NCBI GenBank assembly: GCA_963825685.1
Contig: CAWGUD010000009.1
Location: 62,001 to 126,000 of the forward strand
DNA length: 64,000 bases
Direction: 5' to 3'
Source: JAOUEA01 sp963825685
Lineage (GTDB): Bacteria > Actinomycetota > UBA4738 > HRBIN12
The notes under the pieces are model-generated. The model ran no database searches, was not told the origin of the DNA, and was given only the letters and a program-made list of their open reading frames with translations. The position numbers and the translations under genes were made by a program. Below, piece after piece: positions 44,082 through 55,435 of the stretch. The stretch's first letter is position 1. Every line of letters starts with the position of its first letter.

Positions 44082-45974
44082 ATGAGGACCATCCGCAGGG
44101 CGATGGCCACGATCGTCGCGCTCGGGATGCTGGCGGGCCTCGGCCTCTCCGGCACCGCGCTGGCACAGGACGCCAGCACGAGCGCGAGCGAGGAACCGCT
44201 GACGTTCATCATCGGACTCACGAACAACATCGTGACCGTGAACCCGCTCCGCGCGATCGAAGCGCCCGAGTACGAGCTCTGTCGATGCAGTACGACCTGC
44301 TGTTCAGACTTCTCCCAGGAAGACATGTCCGCGTGCCCAACCTCGGCGACCGAGATCCCTACCGAGGAGAACGGCGGTCTCTCGGCAGACGGCTTGACCT
44401 GGACGATCCCCATCCGCGACGACGTCACGTGGAGCGACGGCGAGCCGCTCACGGCGAACGACATCGCGTTCACGTACAACCTGATCATCGACCAGAACTG
44501 GTCGATCGTTCACCAGCTACTTCCCGTTCACCGACAGCATCACCGCGGCCGACGACACCACTCTGGTCTGGAAGACGACGAAGCCGACGATCGCGCCCTT
44601 GATCCCGCCGTGGGTCTACATCCTGCCCGAGCACGTCTTCGGCGACATGAGCAAGGACGAGATCCGGAACTTCGAGAACTTCGACAAGCGACGGCAGCGA
44701 CCCCGTGACCTCGGGACCGTTCCGTCTCATCGAGTGGAACAAGGACGAGGACTGGACCCTCGACGGCGAACCAGGACTACTTCGGCGGCGCACCGACGAT
44801 CGACGATGTGATCTTCAAGCGGTACACGAACGCCGAGACGATGGTTCAGGATCTCAAGGCCGGCGAGATCGACTTCGCCGAATCGATCCCCGTCGAGCCT
44901 GTTCGTTCGCTCGAGGGCGAGGACGGCATCCAGACGAACGTCGGTGGCGCGTTCGGGTTCGACCAGATGAGCTTCAACCAGTGCTTCCCGCACCGCCGGC
45001 CAGGAATGCGAGGGATAGCACCGGCCACCCAGCGCTCGAGGATCCCGTCGTGCGCACGGCGATCGCGATGGCGATCGACAAGGAGAACCTCGTCGAACGG
45101 GTCCTGCGGCGGCTACGGCGACGCCCGGAACGACGCAGGTCGTTCCCGCCGTGCCGTTCTGGCACTGGGATCCGGGCGAGGCGACGCTGCCCGACGGCGA
45201 CATCGCGGCCGCGAACGCGATGCTCGACGACGCCGGCTACGTCGACTCCGACGGCGACGGCATCCGCAACATGCCCGACGGCGGCGAGGACCTGGACTTC
45301 CGGTTCATCGTCCGCATCGGAATCGAGCGACGGGGTCGAAGGCCGGCGAGCTGATCACCGGGTGGATCGACCAGATCGGCATGCAAGACGAAGACCGAGG
45401 CGGTCACGGACTCGAAGCTGATCGACGCCTGGCTCGCGAACGACTACGACCTGTACATCTGGGGATGGGGGCCCGACCCCGACCCCGACTTCATCCTCTA
45501 CGCGAACACGACCAAGGCGTGCGGAGTCGTGGAGCGACACGTGTTGGTCCAACGCCGAGTACGACAAGCTCGTACGAGGACCAGCAAGGAGCCACGTCGC
45601 CCGACGCAACGCCAGGAGATCGTGTCCGGATGCAACAGATCTTCTACGAAGAGCGCCCCGAACTGGTGCTCTACTACGACAACGACCCTGGAGGCATGGC
45701 GGAGCGACCGCTGGCAAGGCTTCCAGTTCCAGCCCACACCCGACGAGGAAGGCAACGGTGGCTTCGCCCTCGGCCAGTACGGGAACTACTCATACCTGAG
45801 CATCGAGCCAGCCTCGAGTGAGGCCGGCGTCGGCTGGCGGAGGGTCGAGCGGAATCCCGGCTGGCGTGTGGATCGGCATCGTCGCCGTGGTGATCATGGT
45901 GATCGGAGGCGTGATGTTCGCGCGCAGCCGTGGCTCCGACGAGGACCAAGGCCTGAGCATCGCACTCGGAGTGA
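44082..45974 (+). CDS. ABC peptide/nickel-type substrate-binding protein with C-terminal membrane anchor (heavily frameshifted)
   Basis: A signal peptide (ATIVALGMLAGLGLSGTALAQ) leads into a family 5 solute-binding domain readable in pieces across frames: IVTVNPLRAIEAPEYEL, GLTWTIPIRDDVTWSDGEPLTANDIAFTYN (split), DPVTSGPFRLIEWNKDEDW, KRYTNAETMVQDLKAGEIDF, VPFWHWDPGEATLPDG, LANDYDLYIWGWGPDPDP and QYGNYSYLSIEPASSEA. A Gly/Ser linker then precedes one membrane helix (VWIGIVAVVIMVIGGVMFA, about 45865-45925) and a charged tail. At least six indels break the gene. The 3' end is uncertain (TGA at 45954 or 45972). GAGGAGG precedes ATG 44082. First gene of a five-gene importer. Confidence 0.78.
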
Positions 45975-46982
45975 GGCGACGAGGCGGCAGACGGGTGGGG
46001 ACACGCGGATACGTCCTGAGGAAGGTCGTCCAGGCGTTCCTCACCCTGTTCGCCGTCATCGTCTTCAACTTCTTCCTGTTCCGGATCCTGCCGGCCGACC
46101 CGGTCGCCCTGCTCACGCGCAGTCAGGGCGCGCAGCTCAGCCCCGAGGAACAGGCGGAACTGCGGGCGGAGCTACGGGCTCGACCAACCGCTGTTCCCCG
46201 GGCAGTTCCTCGACTTCATGGGCGACACGCTGCGACTGGACTTCGGTGAGTCGATCATCCTTCGACCGAACGAGACCGTCGTCTCGGTCTTCCTCGACGC
46301 GCTCTGGCCGACGGTCGTGCTGGTCGGCATCTCGACGCTGTTCGCCGCGGTCATCGGCATCGTGCTGGGTATCTATGCCGGATGGCGCCGCGGCGGCAAG
46401 GCCGACGTCGGGTCGATGGGCGTCTCGCTGGTCTTCTACTCGATGCCGGAGTTCTGGCTCGGCATGCTGTTGATCTTGCTGTTCTCGACGACGCTCGGGT
46501 GGTTCCCCGCGAGTGGGCGCGTGTCACTCGGGCAAGACCTGACCGGCGTCGACTACATCGCCGACGTCCTCAACCATCTGTTTCTTCCTACGCTCACGCT
46601 CACCCTTGCCTTCCTCGCCGAGTTCTACCTCGTGATGCGATCCTCGCTGCTCGACGTGTTGGGTGAGGACTACATCACCACCGCGAGGGCGAAGGGGGTG
46701 CGCGAGAAGTTCGTGCTGCGACGACACGCCGTGCGCAACGCGCTCCTGCCCACGATCACCCTGATCGCTCTGTCGTTCGGGTTCGTGCTCAGCGGCGCGA
46801 TCACCGTGGAATACGTGTTCAGCTACCAAGGGCTCGGTCTCCTCACCGTGAACGCACTCGAGGCGCGGGACTACCCTCTGCTGCAGGGGGTGTTCCTGTT
46901 CGCGAGCGCCGCGGTGATCGCGCTGAACCTCGTGGCCGACCTCGTCTACGGCTACTTCGACCCCCGCGTGAGGGAGGCCTGA
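45971..46982 (+). CDS. ABC importer permease, DppB/OppB type (frameshifted)
   Basis: The first inner-membrane subunit of the peptide/nickel-type importer. The N-terminal helix LRKVVQAFLTLFAVIVFNFFLF leads to RILPADPV, the classic DppB 'R-x-x-P-x-D-P' segment. After an extra base near 46172 it continues DTLRLDFGESI, VVLVGISTLFAAVIGIVLGI, the ATPase-coupling EAA loop DYITTARAKGVREKFVLRRHAVRNALLP (split; ~230-257) and VEYVFSYQGLGLLTVNAL. Corrected length is about 336 residues. GTG 45971 overlaps a TGA possibly ending the binding protein; GTG 45995 is an alternative. Confidence 0.85.
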
Positions 46983-46985
46983 CCC

Positions 46986-47954
46986 ATGCACGCGCCACCG
47001 ATCACACCGGGTGGAGAGCCCGGCCTGACGACCAGTCCGCCCGACTTCGACACGATCGACGAGGAGATCCGATCGCCCCGTCAGATCCGCCGTGCGCGCC
47101 GGAAGGTGGCCCTCAGCCGATTCTGGAAGCAGTACCGTCGGTCGTGGATGGGCATGGCGGGCCTGGCCATCCTGCTCTTCTTCATCGGCGTCGCGATCTT
47201 CGCCGTGTTCGCCGACGAATCGGGCACGAACCCGAGCCTCAAGACGGACGGACCCGTGGGCGCTCCTCCCTCGATCGAGTACCCGTTCGGCACGACCGAC
47301 TTCGGGCTATCGGTGCTGACCCTCACCATCCAGGGCGCGCGGATCTCGCTGCTCGTCGGGCTTACGGCCTCGGTCATCACGATGGTGATCGGCACGCTGA
47401 TCGGCATCGTGGCCGGCTACCGGGGCGGGTGGATCGACACGTTCCTCATGCGATTCACGGACTTCGCGCTCGTGCTGCCCTGGCTCGCCCTCGCGATCGT
47501 GCTCGCGGCGATCATCGGGCCAGTCGCTCTCGACGATCGTGCTCGTGATCGGCCTCACCTCGTGGCCGAGCACGGCGCGCCTGGTGCGATCACAGGTGTT
47601 GTCGGTGCGCGAGCGCCCGTACGTGGAACGGGCCAGGGCGCTCGGGGGCGGTGACTGGCACATGATCACGCGACACGTGCTGCCGAACGTGACGCCGGTG
47701 ATCCTCGCGAACACCGTGCTCGTCGTCGCGATCGCGATCCTGTCCGAGACCGCGTTGTCTTTCCTTGGCCTCGGCGACCCGTTCAGCGTCTCTTGGGGCA
47801 GCATGCTTGAGGACGCGTTCAGCAACGGCGCGACGACGCTCGGGTGGTGGTGGTGGATCGCGGCGCCGGGCATCTGCATCGTGCTGGTGGTGCTGTCGTT
47901 CACGATGATCGGATTCGCGCTCGACGAGATCATCAACCCGAAGCTGAGGGATCG

Positions 47955-47958
<4 letters not shown>
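46986..47958 (+). CDS. ABC importer permease, DppC/OppC type (frameshifted)
   Basis: The second permease begins MHAPPITPGG with an extended cytosolic tail, then WMGMAGLAILLFFIGVAIFA, YPFGTTDFGLSVLTLTIQGAR (split; residues ~95-115) and LLVGLTASVITMVIGTLIG. A one-base shift near 47525 joins it to VIGLTSWPSTARLVRSQVLS, the EAA loop YVERARALGGGDWHMITRHV and WWWWIAAPGICIVLVVLSF, the Trp-rich end typical of DppC. Corrected length about 323 residues. It starts 3 bases after the DppB stop and its stop overlaps the next ATG (ATGA). Confidence 0.86.
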
Positions 47959-48940
<982 letters not shown>

Positions 48941-48944
<4 letters not shown>

Positions 48945-50020
48945 GCCAGACAGAGGCCGCCGCTGCACCGCCCCCCGCCGCTCCTGAACGTGAGGTGGTG
49001 ATCGAGGTCCGCGACCTCCACGTCACCTTCCAGGGTCGCGTCGGGGTGTTCGAAGGTCTTCGCGGCAAGAAGGGCACCCGCTCGCGCGCGGTCGACGGCG
49101 TCTCGTTCGAGCTCCGTCGCGGCGAGGTCATGGCGATCGCGGGCGAGTCCGGATGCGGCAAGACCACGACCGCGCGGGCGATCATGGGACTGCAACCGGT
49201 CGACGGCGGCGAGATCCTCTACGAGGGGAAGCCGCTTCCTCGCGACTTGAAGCCCTACCGGCGCAAGGTGCAGATGGTCTTCCAGGATCCGACCGGCACC
49301 CTGAACCCGCGACAGACGATCTACGAGATCATCGCCGAAGGCCTGCGCATCCACGGCATCGACCGCGGGCCGAACGGGGAGCCCGAGGAGCAGCTCGTCG
49401 CCAAGGCGCTCTCGCGAGCGGGCCTGCGCCCACCCGAGCGGTTCTTCCTGCGGTACCCGCACGAGCTGTCGGGTGGGCAGCGCCAACGCGTCGTGATCGC
49501 CGGCGCGCTCGTGCTCGAGCCCGAAGTGATCGTCGCCGACGAACCGGTCTCGAACCTCGACGCATCGGTGCGGGGGGAGATCCTGCAGCTGCTGATGAAG
49601 CTCCGCGAGGATCTCGAGCTCACGATCATCATCGTGACCCACGACCTCGGTCTCGCCTGGACCGTGGCCGATCGGGTCGCGATCATGTACCTGGGCCGCA
49701 TCGTCGAGATCGGACCCGCCGAGGACGTGTTGCTGCGGGCCGAGCACCCTTACACGAAGGCCCTGCTCGACGTGGTACCCGAAGCGGGGGGTCTCGATCG
49801 ACCGATCCTGACCGGCGAACCGCCCGACCCGACGCGCATCCCTGAGGGGTGCCGGTTCCACCCTCGGTGCCCGGTCGTCGAATCGGGGCGCGCAGCCGAG
49901 CTCGGCATCGAGACGCGGTGTCGCGCGGACGACCTCGCGCTTCAGGCGATGGGGCAGGAGCACGAGGCGGCCTGCTACGAGGCCTTCCTGCGTCACGGAG
50001 GCGGCGCACCGACCGCCTGA
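48941..50020 (+). CDS. ABC importer ATP-binding protein, DppF/OppF type
   Basis: An intact 359-residue ATPase: after a Pro/Ala-rich N-tail come Walker A GESGCGKTTTARAIMGL (residues ~68-84), VQMVFQDPTGTLNPRQTIYE (~112-131), signature HELSGGQRQRVVIAGAL, Walker B EVIVADEPVSNLDASV and H-loop IVTHDLGLAW. The C-terminal tail has EHPYTKALLDVVPEAG and PEGCRFHPRCPV. It completes a SBP-permease-permease-ATPase-ATPase importer. The stop is 6 bases from the convergent winged-helix gene. Substrate could be peptides, muropeptides or glycosides; the LD-carboxypeptidase upstream favours wall peptides. Confidence 0.92.
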
Positions 50021-50026
50021 AGGGCC

Positions 50027-50693
50027 TCAGACGGTCTCTGGTCCCGGCGCCTCAACCGCCGCATCGTCGCCCTTGAGCACCCCGAGGATCGCCTCCATCT
50101 CCGTGTCGGAGACCCTCGCATCGCGGGCCGGATCCTCCGAGTTCTTCGCGCGCACCGTGGCGAGCATGGTCCGCAGGTTCGACTCGGCCATCTCGGCCCG
50201 AGCCTCGAGCTCCCGGACCTTGTCGGACAGCGTCCGTGCGCGGCTCTCAGCCTCGTCGCGGGCCTGACGGGCCTCGCGCGACTCCTCACGAGCCGACCGC
50301 AGCGCGGCGCGCATCTCGGCGGCCTCGCGACCGATTTCGACCAGCCGGTCCACCACGGCTCGGCCGAAGTCGGAGTACCGGGCCGCGCCCGGCTCTGCCC
50401 GCGTCGTGGCCGAGGCGCGAGGCTGACGGGCCGTGCGCGGGGGGCGGCCGAGCGACTCCTTCTCGCCTGCGTCGACCGGCCGGCTGTCGAGCAGTCGATA
50501 GGAACCCTGCGCCGGCTCCAGGCGTCTCCGCGCGATCAGCGCTCGCACCGCCCGCGCGGTGGAGAGGGCGTCGGGGAAGCCGAGCTCGCGCCCGATCTCG
50601 GCGGGAGTCACGGCCATCACCTCGCCGACGGCCGTGCGCTGCGGCGACCTCGGCCAGGAAGGCGTTCACCCGATCCAGGCTCTGCTCGTTCAC
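50027..50693 (-). CDS. winged-helix plus coiled-coil protein of unknown function (frameshifted)
   Basis: The first ~65 residues (EQSLDRVNAFLAEVA, then EVMAVTPAEIGRELGFPD and TARAVRALIARRRLEP) resemble a winged-helix DNA-binding domain. A disordered Ala/Arg/Pro linker follows (~70-100), then a long coiled coil (~105-185: AEMRAALRSAREESREARQA, DKVRELEARAEMAES) and an acidic tail. The N-terminal 20 residues from GTG 50693 are one base out of frame with the rest near 50640; corrected length about 221. It resembles nothing I can name; architecture suggests a DNA-binding scaffold or partition-like role. Convergent with the ABC importer, divergent from the CoA-transferase. Confidence 0.6.
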
Positions 50694-50768
50694 GAGGCCA
50701 TCATGCCCGACCGGGGCCCCCCAGGGCCAGTCGCACCCCACGACAACCCGGCAGGCCACGGGCACCGG

Positions 50769-50774
50769 TAGGCT
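50769..50774 (+). promoter_or_regulatory. -10 box, leaderless start
   Basis: TAGGCT, 6 bases before ATG 50781. Confidence 0.55.
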
Positions 50775-50780
50775 GCGGCC

Positions 50781-51941
50781 ATGACGGTCGGTTCCCGGAC
50801 GGCGCCCGCACCGCTTGCCGGGCTCCGCGTCATCGACCTGTCTCGCGTGCTGGCGGGGCCTCTCGCCACGATGACGTTGGGTGACCTCGGCGCCGATGTC
50901 GTGAAGGTCGAGCGCCCGGCCGAGGGCGACGACACCCGGCACTGGGGGCCGCCGTTCGCCGGCGACGACGCCGCGTACTTCCTGTCGCTCAATCGGAACA
51001 AGCGCTCGGTCGCGATCGACCTCACGACACCTGAGGGGGTCGCCTCCGTCACCCGGCTCGCCGCCACGGCCGACGTGCTGATCGAGAACTTCCGCCCCGG
51101 GTTGATGGCCGATCTCGGTCTCGCCCTCGACGACCTGCGAGCGGCGAACCCACGCCTGGTCAGCTGCTCGCTGACCGCGTTCGGCGACGATGCAACGGGG
51201 GAGGCCTCCCGGCCCGGGTACGACATCATCGTGCAGGCGCTCTGCGGCCTGATGAGTGTCACGGGAGAGCCGGACGGCGAGCCGGTGAAGGCAGGGGTGG
51301 CGCTGCTCGACGTGGTGACCGGCCTGCAAGCGGCGATCGGCATCCTGGCGGCCCTCGCCGAGCGCGAGCGGACGGGCCTCGGCCGCCACGTCGGCGTCTC
51401 GCTGTTCGATGCGAGCGTGGCCGCGATGGTGAACCAGGCGGCGAACACGCTGATCGGAGATGTCGTGCCCTCCGCCCTCGGCACCGCCCACCCGAACATC
51501 GTGCCGTATCAGGCCTTCCACGCGTCGGATCGCCCGTTCATCCTGGCGGGTGGGAACGACCGACTGTTCCGCCGAACCTGCGAGGTCGTCGGACACCCCG
51601 AGTGGGCCGACGACGATCGGTTCGCCGCGAACCAGGATCGCGTCGCGAACCGCGACGAACTGGTGTCGCTGCTCGCGGCGGCGTTCGCGACCCGCCCCGC
51701 CGCCCACTGGCTCCGCGCGCTCGAGGCCGCATCGGTGCCCTGCTCCCCGATCCGCAGGATGGACGAGGTGTTCGCCTCACCCGAGGGCGCCGCCCTCGTC
51801 GACGACGTCGACGACCCGGCGCGGGGTGGATCGCTGCGACTGGTCGCGAACCCGCTCCGGTTCGACGGCGAGCGGCTGCCGACCAGGCTCGCGCCGCCGC
51901 TGCTCGGCGCCGACACGGACGAGGTGCTGGGTGACGGGTGA
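50781..51941 (+). CDS. CaiB/BaiF-family (class III) CoA-transferase
   Basis: The 386-residue enzyme shows the family landmarks GLRVIDLSRVLAGPLATMTLG (residues ~14-34, split), DLGADVVKVERPAEGDDTR (~35-53), LNRNKRSVAIDL (~73-84), ENFRPGLMADLGL (~105-117) and RPGYDIIVQALCGLMSVTG with the catalytic Asp (~150). It moves CoA between carboxylic acids. It has a complete frame. ATG 50781 follows the TAGGCT leaderless box. The methyltransferase gene overlaps its end by 11 bases, so the two are probably co-expressed. Confidence 0.9.
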   Translation: MTVGSRTAPAPLAGLRVIDLSRVLAGPLATMTLGDLGADVVKVERPAEGDDTRHWGPPFAGDDAAYFLSLNRNKRSVAIDLTTPEGVASVTRLAATADVLIENFRPGLMADLGLALDDLRAANPRLVSCSLTAFGDDATGEASRPGYDIIVQALCGLMSVTGEPDGEPVKAGVALLDVVTGLQAAIGILAALAERERTGLGRHVGVSLFDASVAAMVNQAANTLIGDVVPSALGTAHPNIVPYQAFHASDRPFILAGGNDRLFRRTCEVVGHPEWADDDRFAANQDRVANRDELVSLLAAAFATRPAAHWLRALEAASVPCSPIRRMDEVFASPEGAALVDDVDDPARGGSLRLVANPLRFDGERLPTRLAPPLLGADTDEVLGDG

Positions 51942-52797
51942 CCCCACGGCGCTCGGGGAAGCATGGGCCGGCGCGCTCGCATCGTGGGCGATCCCACCGG
52001 CGATCCTCGAGGCCGCACCGGAGTCACCGTACGGGTTCCCGCCCGAGCTCTTCGCACGTCGCGCCGAGCGTGCGGTCGACGGGGAGGTTCGGTCGGTACC
52101 GACGCCGACCACCACGCGCGCGCTCGAGGCCCTCGGCGACGAGGGGATCGTGCTCGACGTGGGGGTGGGTGGTGGCGCGACGAGCCTCCCACTGGCCGGG
52201 CGATGCACGGGTCTGATATGGGTCGACGGGCAGATCGACATGCTCGAGGCGACGGCGCGCCGGGCGGCGAGCATCGGGCTCCCCGTCACGACCGTGCTCG
52301 GGCGCTGGCCCGACGTGGCGTCGGAGACGCCGACCGCCGACGTCGCGGTCTGCGGGCACGTCGCCTACAACGTCCCCGACCTCGGCGCCTTCCTGACCGC
52401 CCTCACGGAGCATGCCCGGCGCCGGGTCGTGATCGAGCTCACCGACCGGCACCCGCTCTCGTGGATGAACGACCTGTGGCTGCGCTTCCACGATCTCGAA
52501 CGTCCCGACCGTCCGTGCGCCCACGACGCGGAGGCCCTCTGCCATGCGCTCGGGCTCGACGTGCATCGTGACGACCGCGTCGATACCGCGGACGCAGCGG
52601 GAAGCGGCTTCGAACGACGAGGGGACGCGATCGGTCTCGTGCGCCGCCGCCTCTGCCTGCCGCCCGAGCGCGACGACGAGATCGCAGGTGCCCTCGGCTC
52701 CAGGCTCCATCAGCACGGCGGTCTGTGGAGCGCAGGCCCTCCGGAGCAGCGTGTGATCACGCTGTGGTGGGATTCGGCCGCGGGCGTCGCGACCTAG
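51931..52797 (+). CDS. SAM-dependent methyltransferase-like protein
   Basis: The 288-residue product carries a Rossmann methyltransferase core: IVLDVGVGGGATSLPLAG (motif I with Asp-x-Gly-x-Gly-x-G, residues ~70-87), LIWVDGQIDMLEA (acidic residue after strand 2), and PTADVAVCGHVAYNVPDL (motif IV region, ~128-145). The substrate is unknown. GTG 51931 overlaps the CoA-transferase stop by 11 bases. Its TAG stop overlaps the convergent exported-protein stop as CTAG. The fold is clear, but the C-terminal third (~210-288) does not match a subfamily I know. Confidence 0.75.
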   Translation: MTGDPTALGEAWAGALASWAIPPAILEAAPESPYGFPPELFARRAERAVDGEVRSVPTPTTTRALEALGDEGIVLDVGVGGGATSLPLAGRCTGLIWVDGQIDMLEATARRAASIGLPVTTVLGRWPDVASETPTADVAVCGHVAYNVPDLGAFLTALTEHARRRVVIELTDRHPLSWMNDLWLRFHDLERPDRPCAHDAEALCHALGLDVHRDDRVDTADAAGSGFERRGDAIGLVRRRLCLPPERDDEIAGALGSRLHQHGGLWSAGPPEQRVITLWWDSAAGVAT

Positions 52798-53396
52798 GCG
52801 GTGGCGGCGGTGAGCACCACGGTTCCCGCTGCGCCGAAGGTTCCCTGCCCGCCGTCGGGGATCTCGAGGTCGAAGCTGGCGGTCGCGCCGTCACGCGCCG
52901 GCATCTCGAGGCGCAGGGTCGGGATCGTCTCCAGGAACCCGCTCAGCTCCTGCGAGCCGGCCGGGCTGCGTCCGGTCTCCTCGAGACGGAACCGCAGCTC
53001 TCCGTCGCGAAGCACCCCGACCGCCCGCAGATCGATCCGCTCGGCTTGCACCTGTGCCGTCGGCTCATCGCACCGCAGTTCGCTCTTGAGCGTCGCCGCC
53101 CCGGCGGAGTCGATCGGCCCGTCGGCGACGGCGATGCCCGCGTCGACGCGCCAATTGGCGGCACACCGCCCGCCCACGAACAGGTCGTGGTACGTGCGGG
53201 TGTCGATGCGTACGAGCCAGGAGCCGCCCGACCCGCTCGGCTCGGGCTCGTCGGTCGGGGAACCCGCACTCGGCCGCGCGCCGGGGTCGTCGACCCCGGG
53301 AGGGAACGGGTTCGTGTTCGCCGCGACGACCGCGCCCACGGCCGCGCACATCGCGAACACGAGGGTCCACACCACGATCTTGACGAACCGCCGCAC
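52794..53396 (-). CDS. exported/membrane-anchored hypothetical protein
   Basis: From GTG 53396 the 200-residue protein has a basic N-terminus and one hydrophobic helix (IVVWTLVFAMCAAVGAVVAA, residues ~7-26), a Pro/Ser/Gly linker, and a beta-rich extracytoplasmic domain containing two Cys (GGRCAANW, ELRCDEPT) that could form a disulfide. I do not recognise the family. TAGGGT exactly 7 bases before GTG supports both the start and expression. The position between a methyltransferase and the VWA/MoxR group offers no functional clue. Confidence 0.65.
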   Translation of the reverse strand: MRRFVKIVVWTLVFAMCAAVGAVVAANTNPFPPGVDDPGARPSAGSPTDEPEPSGSGGSWLVRIDTRTYHDLFVGGRCAANWRVDAGIAVADGPIDSAGAATLKSELRCDEPTAQVQAERIDLRAVGVLRDGELRFRLEETGRSPAGSQELSGFLETIPTLRLEMPARDGATASFDLEIPDGGQGTFGAAGTVVLTAATA

Positions 53397-53403
53397 GGGA
53401 GCG

Positions 53404-53409
53404 ACCCTA
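53404..53409 (-). promoter_or_regulatory. -10 box, leaderless start
   Basis: TAGGGT on the minus strand, 7 bases before GTG 53396. Confidence 0.55.
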
Positions 53410-53444
53410 CCGCGAGCTGACGGCGTTCCGGTGAACCGGCATCG

Positions 53445-55392
53445 TCACCGAGAGCGGCGAGCCACGTAGTCACGGAGCACGAACTCGCCGACCCGATCGT
53501 CGTCCATCAGGAAGACGCGCCCCTTCGTCATGCGGGCAAGGCGCTCCATGAACCGGGCGAGGCCCTCGGATTCCTCGAGCATGAAGATGTTCAGGCGCAC
53601 GCCGGACTTGGCGAGACGCATCGCCTCGGCGAGGGTCAGCTCGATCGTCTCCGGCACCGGCGGCCACGAGAAGAACGCCTGATCCCCCTCGAGGTGCGCC
53701 GTCGGCTCGCCGTCGGTCACCATGATCACCTGCCGCGTCGCGCGCGGGTGCTGCGAGAGCAGTCGGTTCGCCAGCATGAACGCGTGCTGCATGTTCGTGC
53801 CGTACACGCGCTCGAACCCGGGCGTGGTGAGGTCCTCGGGCTGCAGCCGACGTGCGTACTCGCTGAAGCCGATCAGGTACAGCGTGTCGTGGGGATAGCG
53901 GCCCTCGATCAACGCGTGCAGCGCGAGCGCCATCTTCTTCGCGTGGATGAAGTGTCCGCGCAGCGGCATCGAGAACGAGAGATCGAGCAGCAGGGCCGTC
54001 GCCGTCTCGGTGCGCTGCTCGGCCTCGACCACCTCGAAGTCGTCGGGGATGAGGCGCACCGGCTCGCCGGGCGTCGACCTCGTCACCGCGTTGAACACCG
54101 TGCGCTGCACCGCGAGCTGCCCGTGGTCGCCGAAGTTCCAGGGACGGGTCGCCCCTGTCGGCTCGGCCAGGCCGCCGGCGTCGCGCGCCTCGTGCGTTCC
54201 CTCTCGATCTCGCTGCAGCTCCTCGAAGATCTGCGTGAGCGCGCGCTCCCCGAGCTTGCGGGCCCCGCGTGGGGTGACCTCGAGCCGCCCTTGGCGGCGC
54301 TGCACGAGACCGGCCTCCTCGAGCATGCGCTCGATCTGCTTCAGCCGGTGCAGGTCCTGCGCGGCCGTGTCGCCGAGCCTTCGGCGCACGGCGTCCTCGT
54401 CGACGTCGTCGAGGCTGGCCCCCGCATACTCGCCTTCCATCGATCGGTCGAGTTCCTCGTAGTCGTGCAGACGCTCCATCGCGTCGACGGCCGCCGACAT
54501 CGGCATGCCCTCTCCGTCGCCGAAGCCCTGTCCGTATCCCTCGCCCCGGCCCCATCCCATGCCCGGGAAGGCGTCCTGGAGGTTCGCGTTCAGGCGGTCG
54601 ACCTCGAACGCGAGGTCCATGTCCTGCATCACCTGCTCCGCGAGACGCGCGAGCTCCTCGCGCTGCTCCGGCGAGAGCGAGGCCATCATGGCGCTCATCG
54701 CCGCCATGCGGCGAGCCATCCCCTCGAGCAGCTCGTCGAGCGAGCGCGGATCGTCGGGGAAGAAACCTCCGTGGCGAGACATGAAGTCCTCGAACCCGGC
54801 CTGCGTGTCCTCGCCGCGCTCACGCATCTCGATCAGGCCGTTGAGCTCGGCGAGCATGTCCTTGAAGCGAGCGATGTCGTCGGGAGACATCGTCCGCATA
54901 CCTTCGGCCATCTGCCGGAAGTACGAGCCCATCACCTGCTCGCGGATGTGCTCCTGCAGCTCGTCGAACATCCGTTGCGCGGTCGGGTCGGCGAACCGAT
55001 ACTCGCGGAGCTCTCCGAGCTGGCCTGGCGCGTCGGGCGGCAGCGCGTCGAGGAACCCCTCCCGCAGGCGGGCGTCGTCGTCGTCGCGGAAGCTCAGCTC
55101 GGTGCGCTCGCGCTCGAGGATCTCCTCGAGGCGTTCCCGGATGTCCTCGAGCGGACCGGTGAGATCGAGCAATTGCTCTTCGCGCTCGCGCTGCTGCCGG
55201 AGGCGATTGACGCAGGGCGTCCATCCCGGTGAATCGGCCCTGCATGCCTCGACGGAGCAAGCGCTGGAGCGCATGGTCGGCGCCCCCACCCATCAGGATC
55301 TCGTCGGTGAGCTCCTCGAGCACGTCGGCAGCGGGCACGTCGGGGCCGAACGGATCCTGGGTGCCGTCCCACCGCGAGTAGCGGAAGCGCAT
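53445..55392 (-). CDS. VWA-domain protein, partner of the MoxR-like AAA+ (frameshifted)
   Basis: The N-terminal ~390 residues are acidic and helical (LLDLTGPLEDIRERLEEILE, MASLSPEQREELARLAEQV) with a Gly-rich hinge (GMGWGRGEGYGQGFGDGEG). The C-terminal von Willebrand A domain has the metal site LLLDLSFSMPLRGHF (D-x-S-x-S, residue ~467) and MVTDGEPTAH (~560). A one-base shift near 55210 separates the first 60 residues (SRWDGTQDPFGPDVPAADVL) from the rest; corrected length about 648. It resembles the D-subunit side of Mg-chelatase-like/MoxR-VWA chaperone pairs that remodel or insert metals into targets. ATG 55392 follows TAGGCT by 6 bases. Confidence 0.82.
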
Positions 55393-55398
55393 GCGACC

Positions 55399-55404
55399 AG
55401 CCTA
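55399..55404 (-). promoter_or_regulatory. -10 box, leaderless start
   Basis: TAGGCT on the minus strand, 6 bases before ATG 55392. Confidence 0.55.
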
Positions 55405-55435
55405 CGCGCGCTCCCGCACAAGGTCGTATGCGAGG

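Noticed and set aside
42981..44708. LD-carboxypeptidase fused to ABC binding protein
   Set aside because: A signal peptide, ribosome site and ATG at 44082 mark a separate gene; the open junction is best explained by one missing base.
47845..47862. TGG repeat
   Set aside because: It encodes the Trp-rich end of the DppC-type permease, normal for that family.
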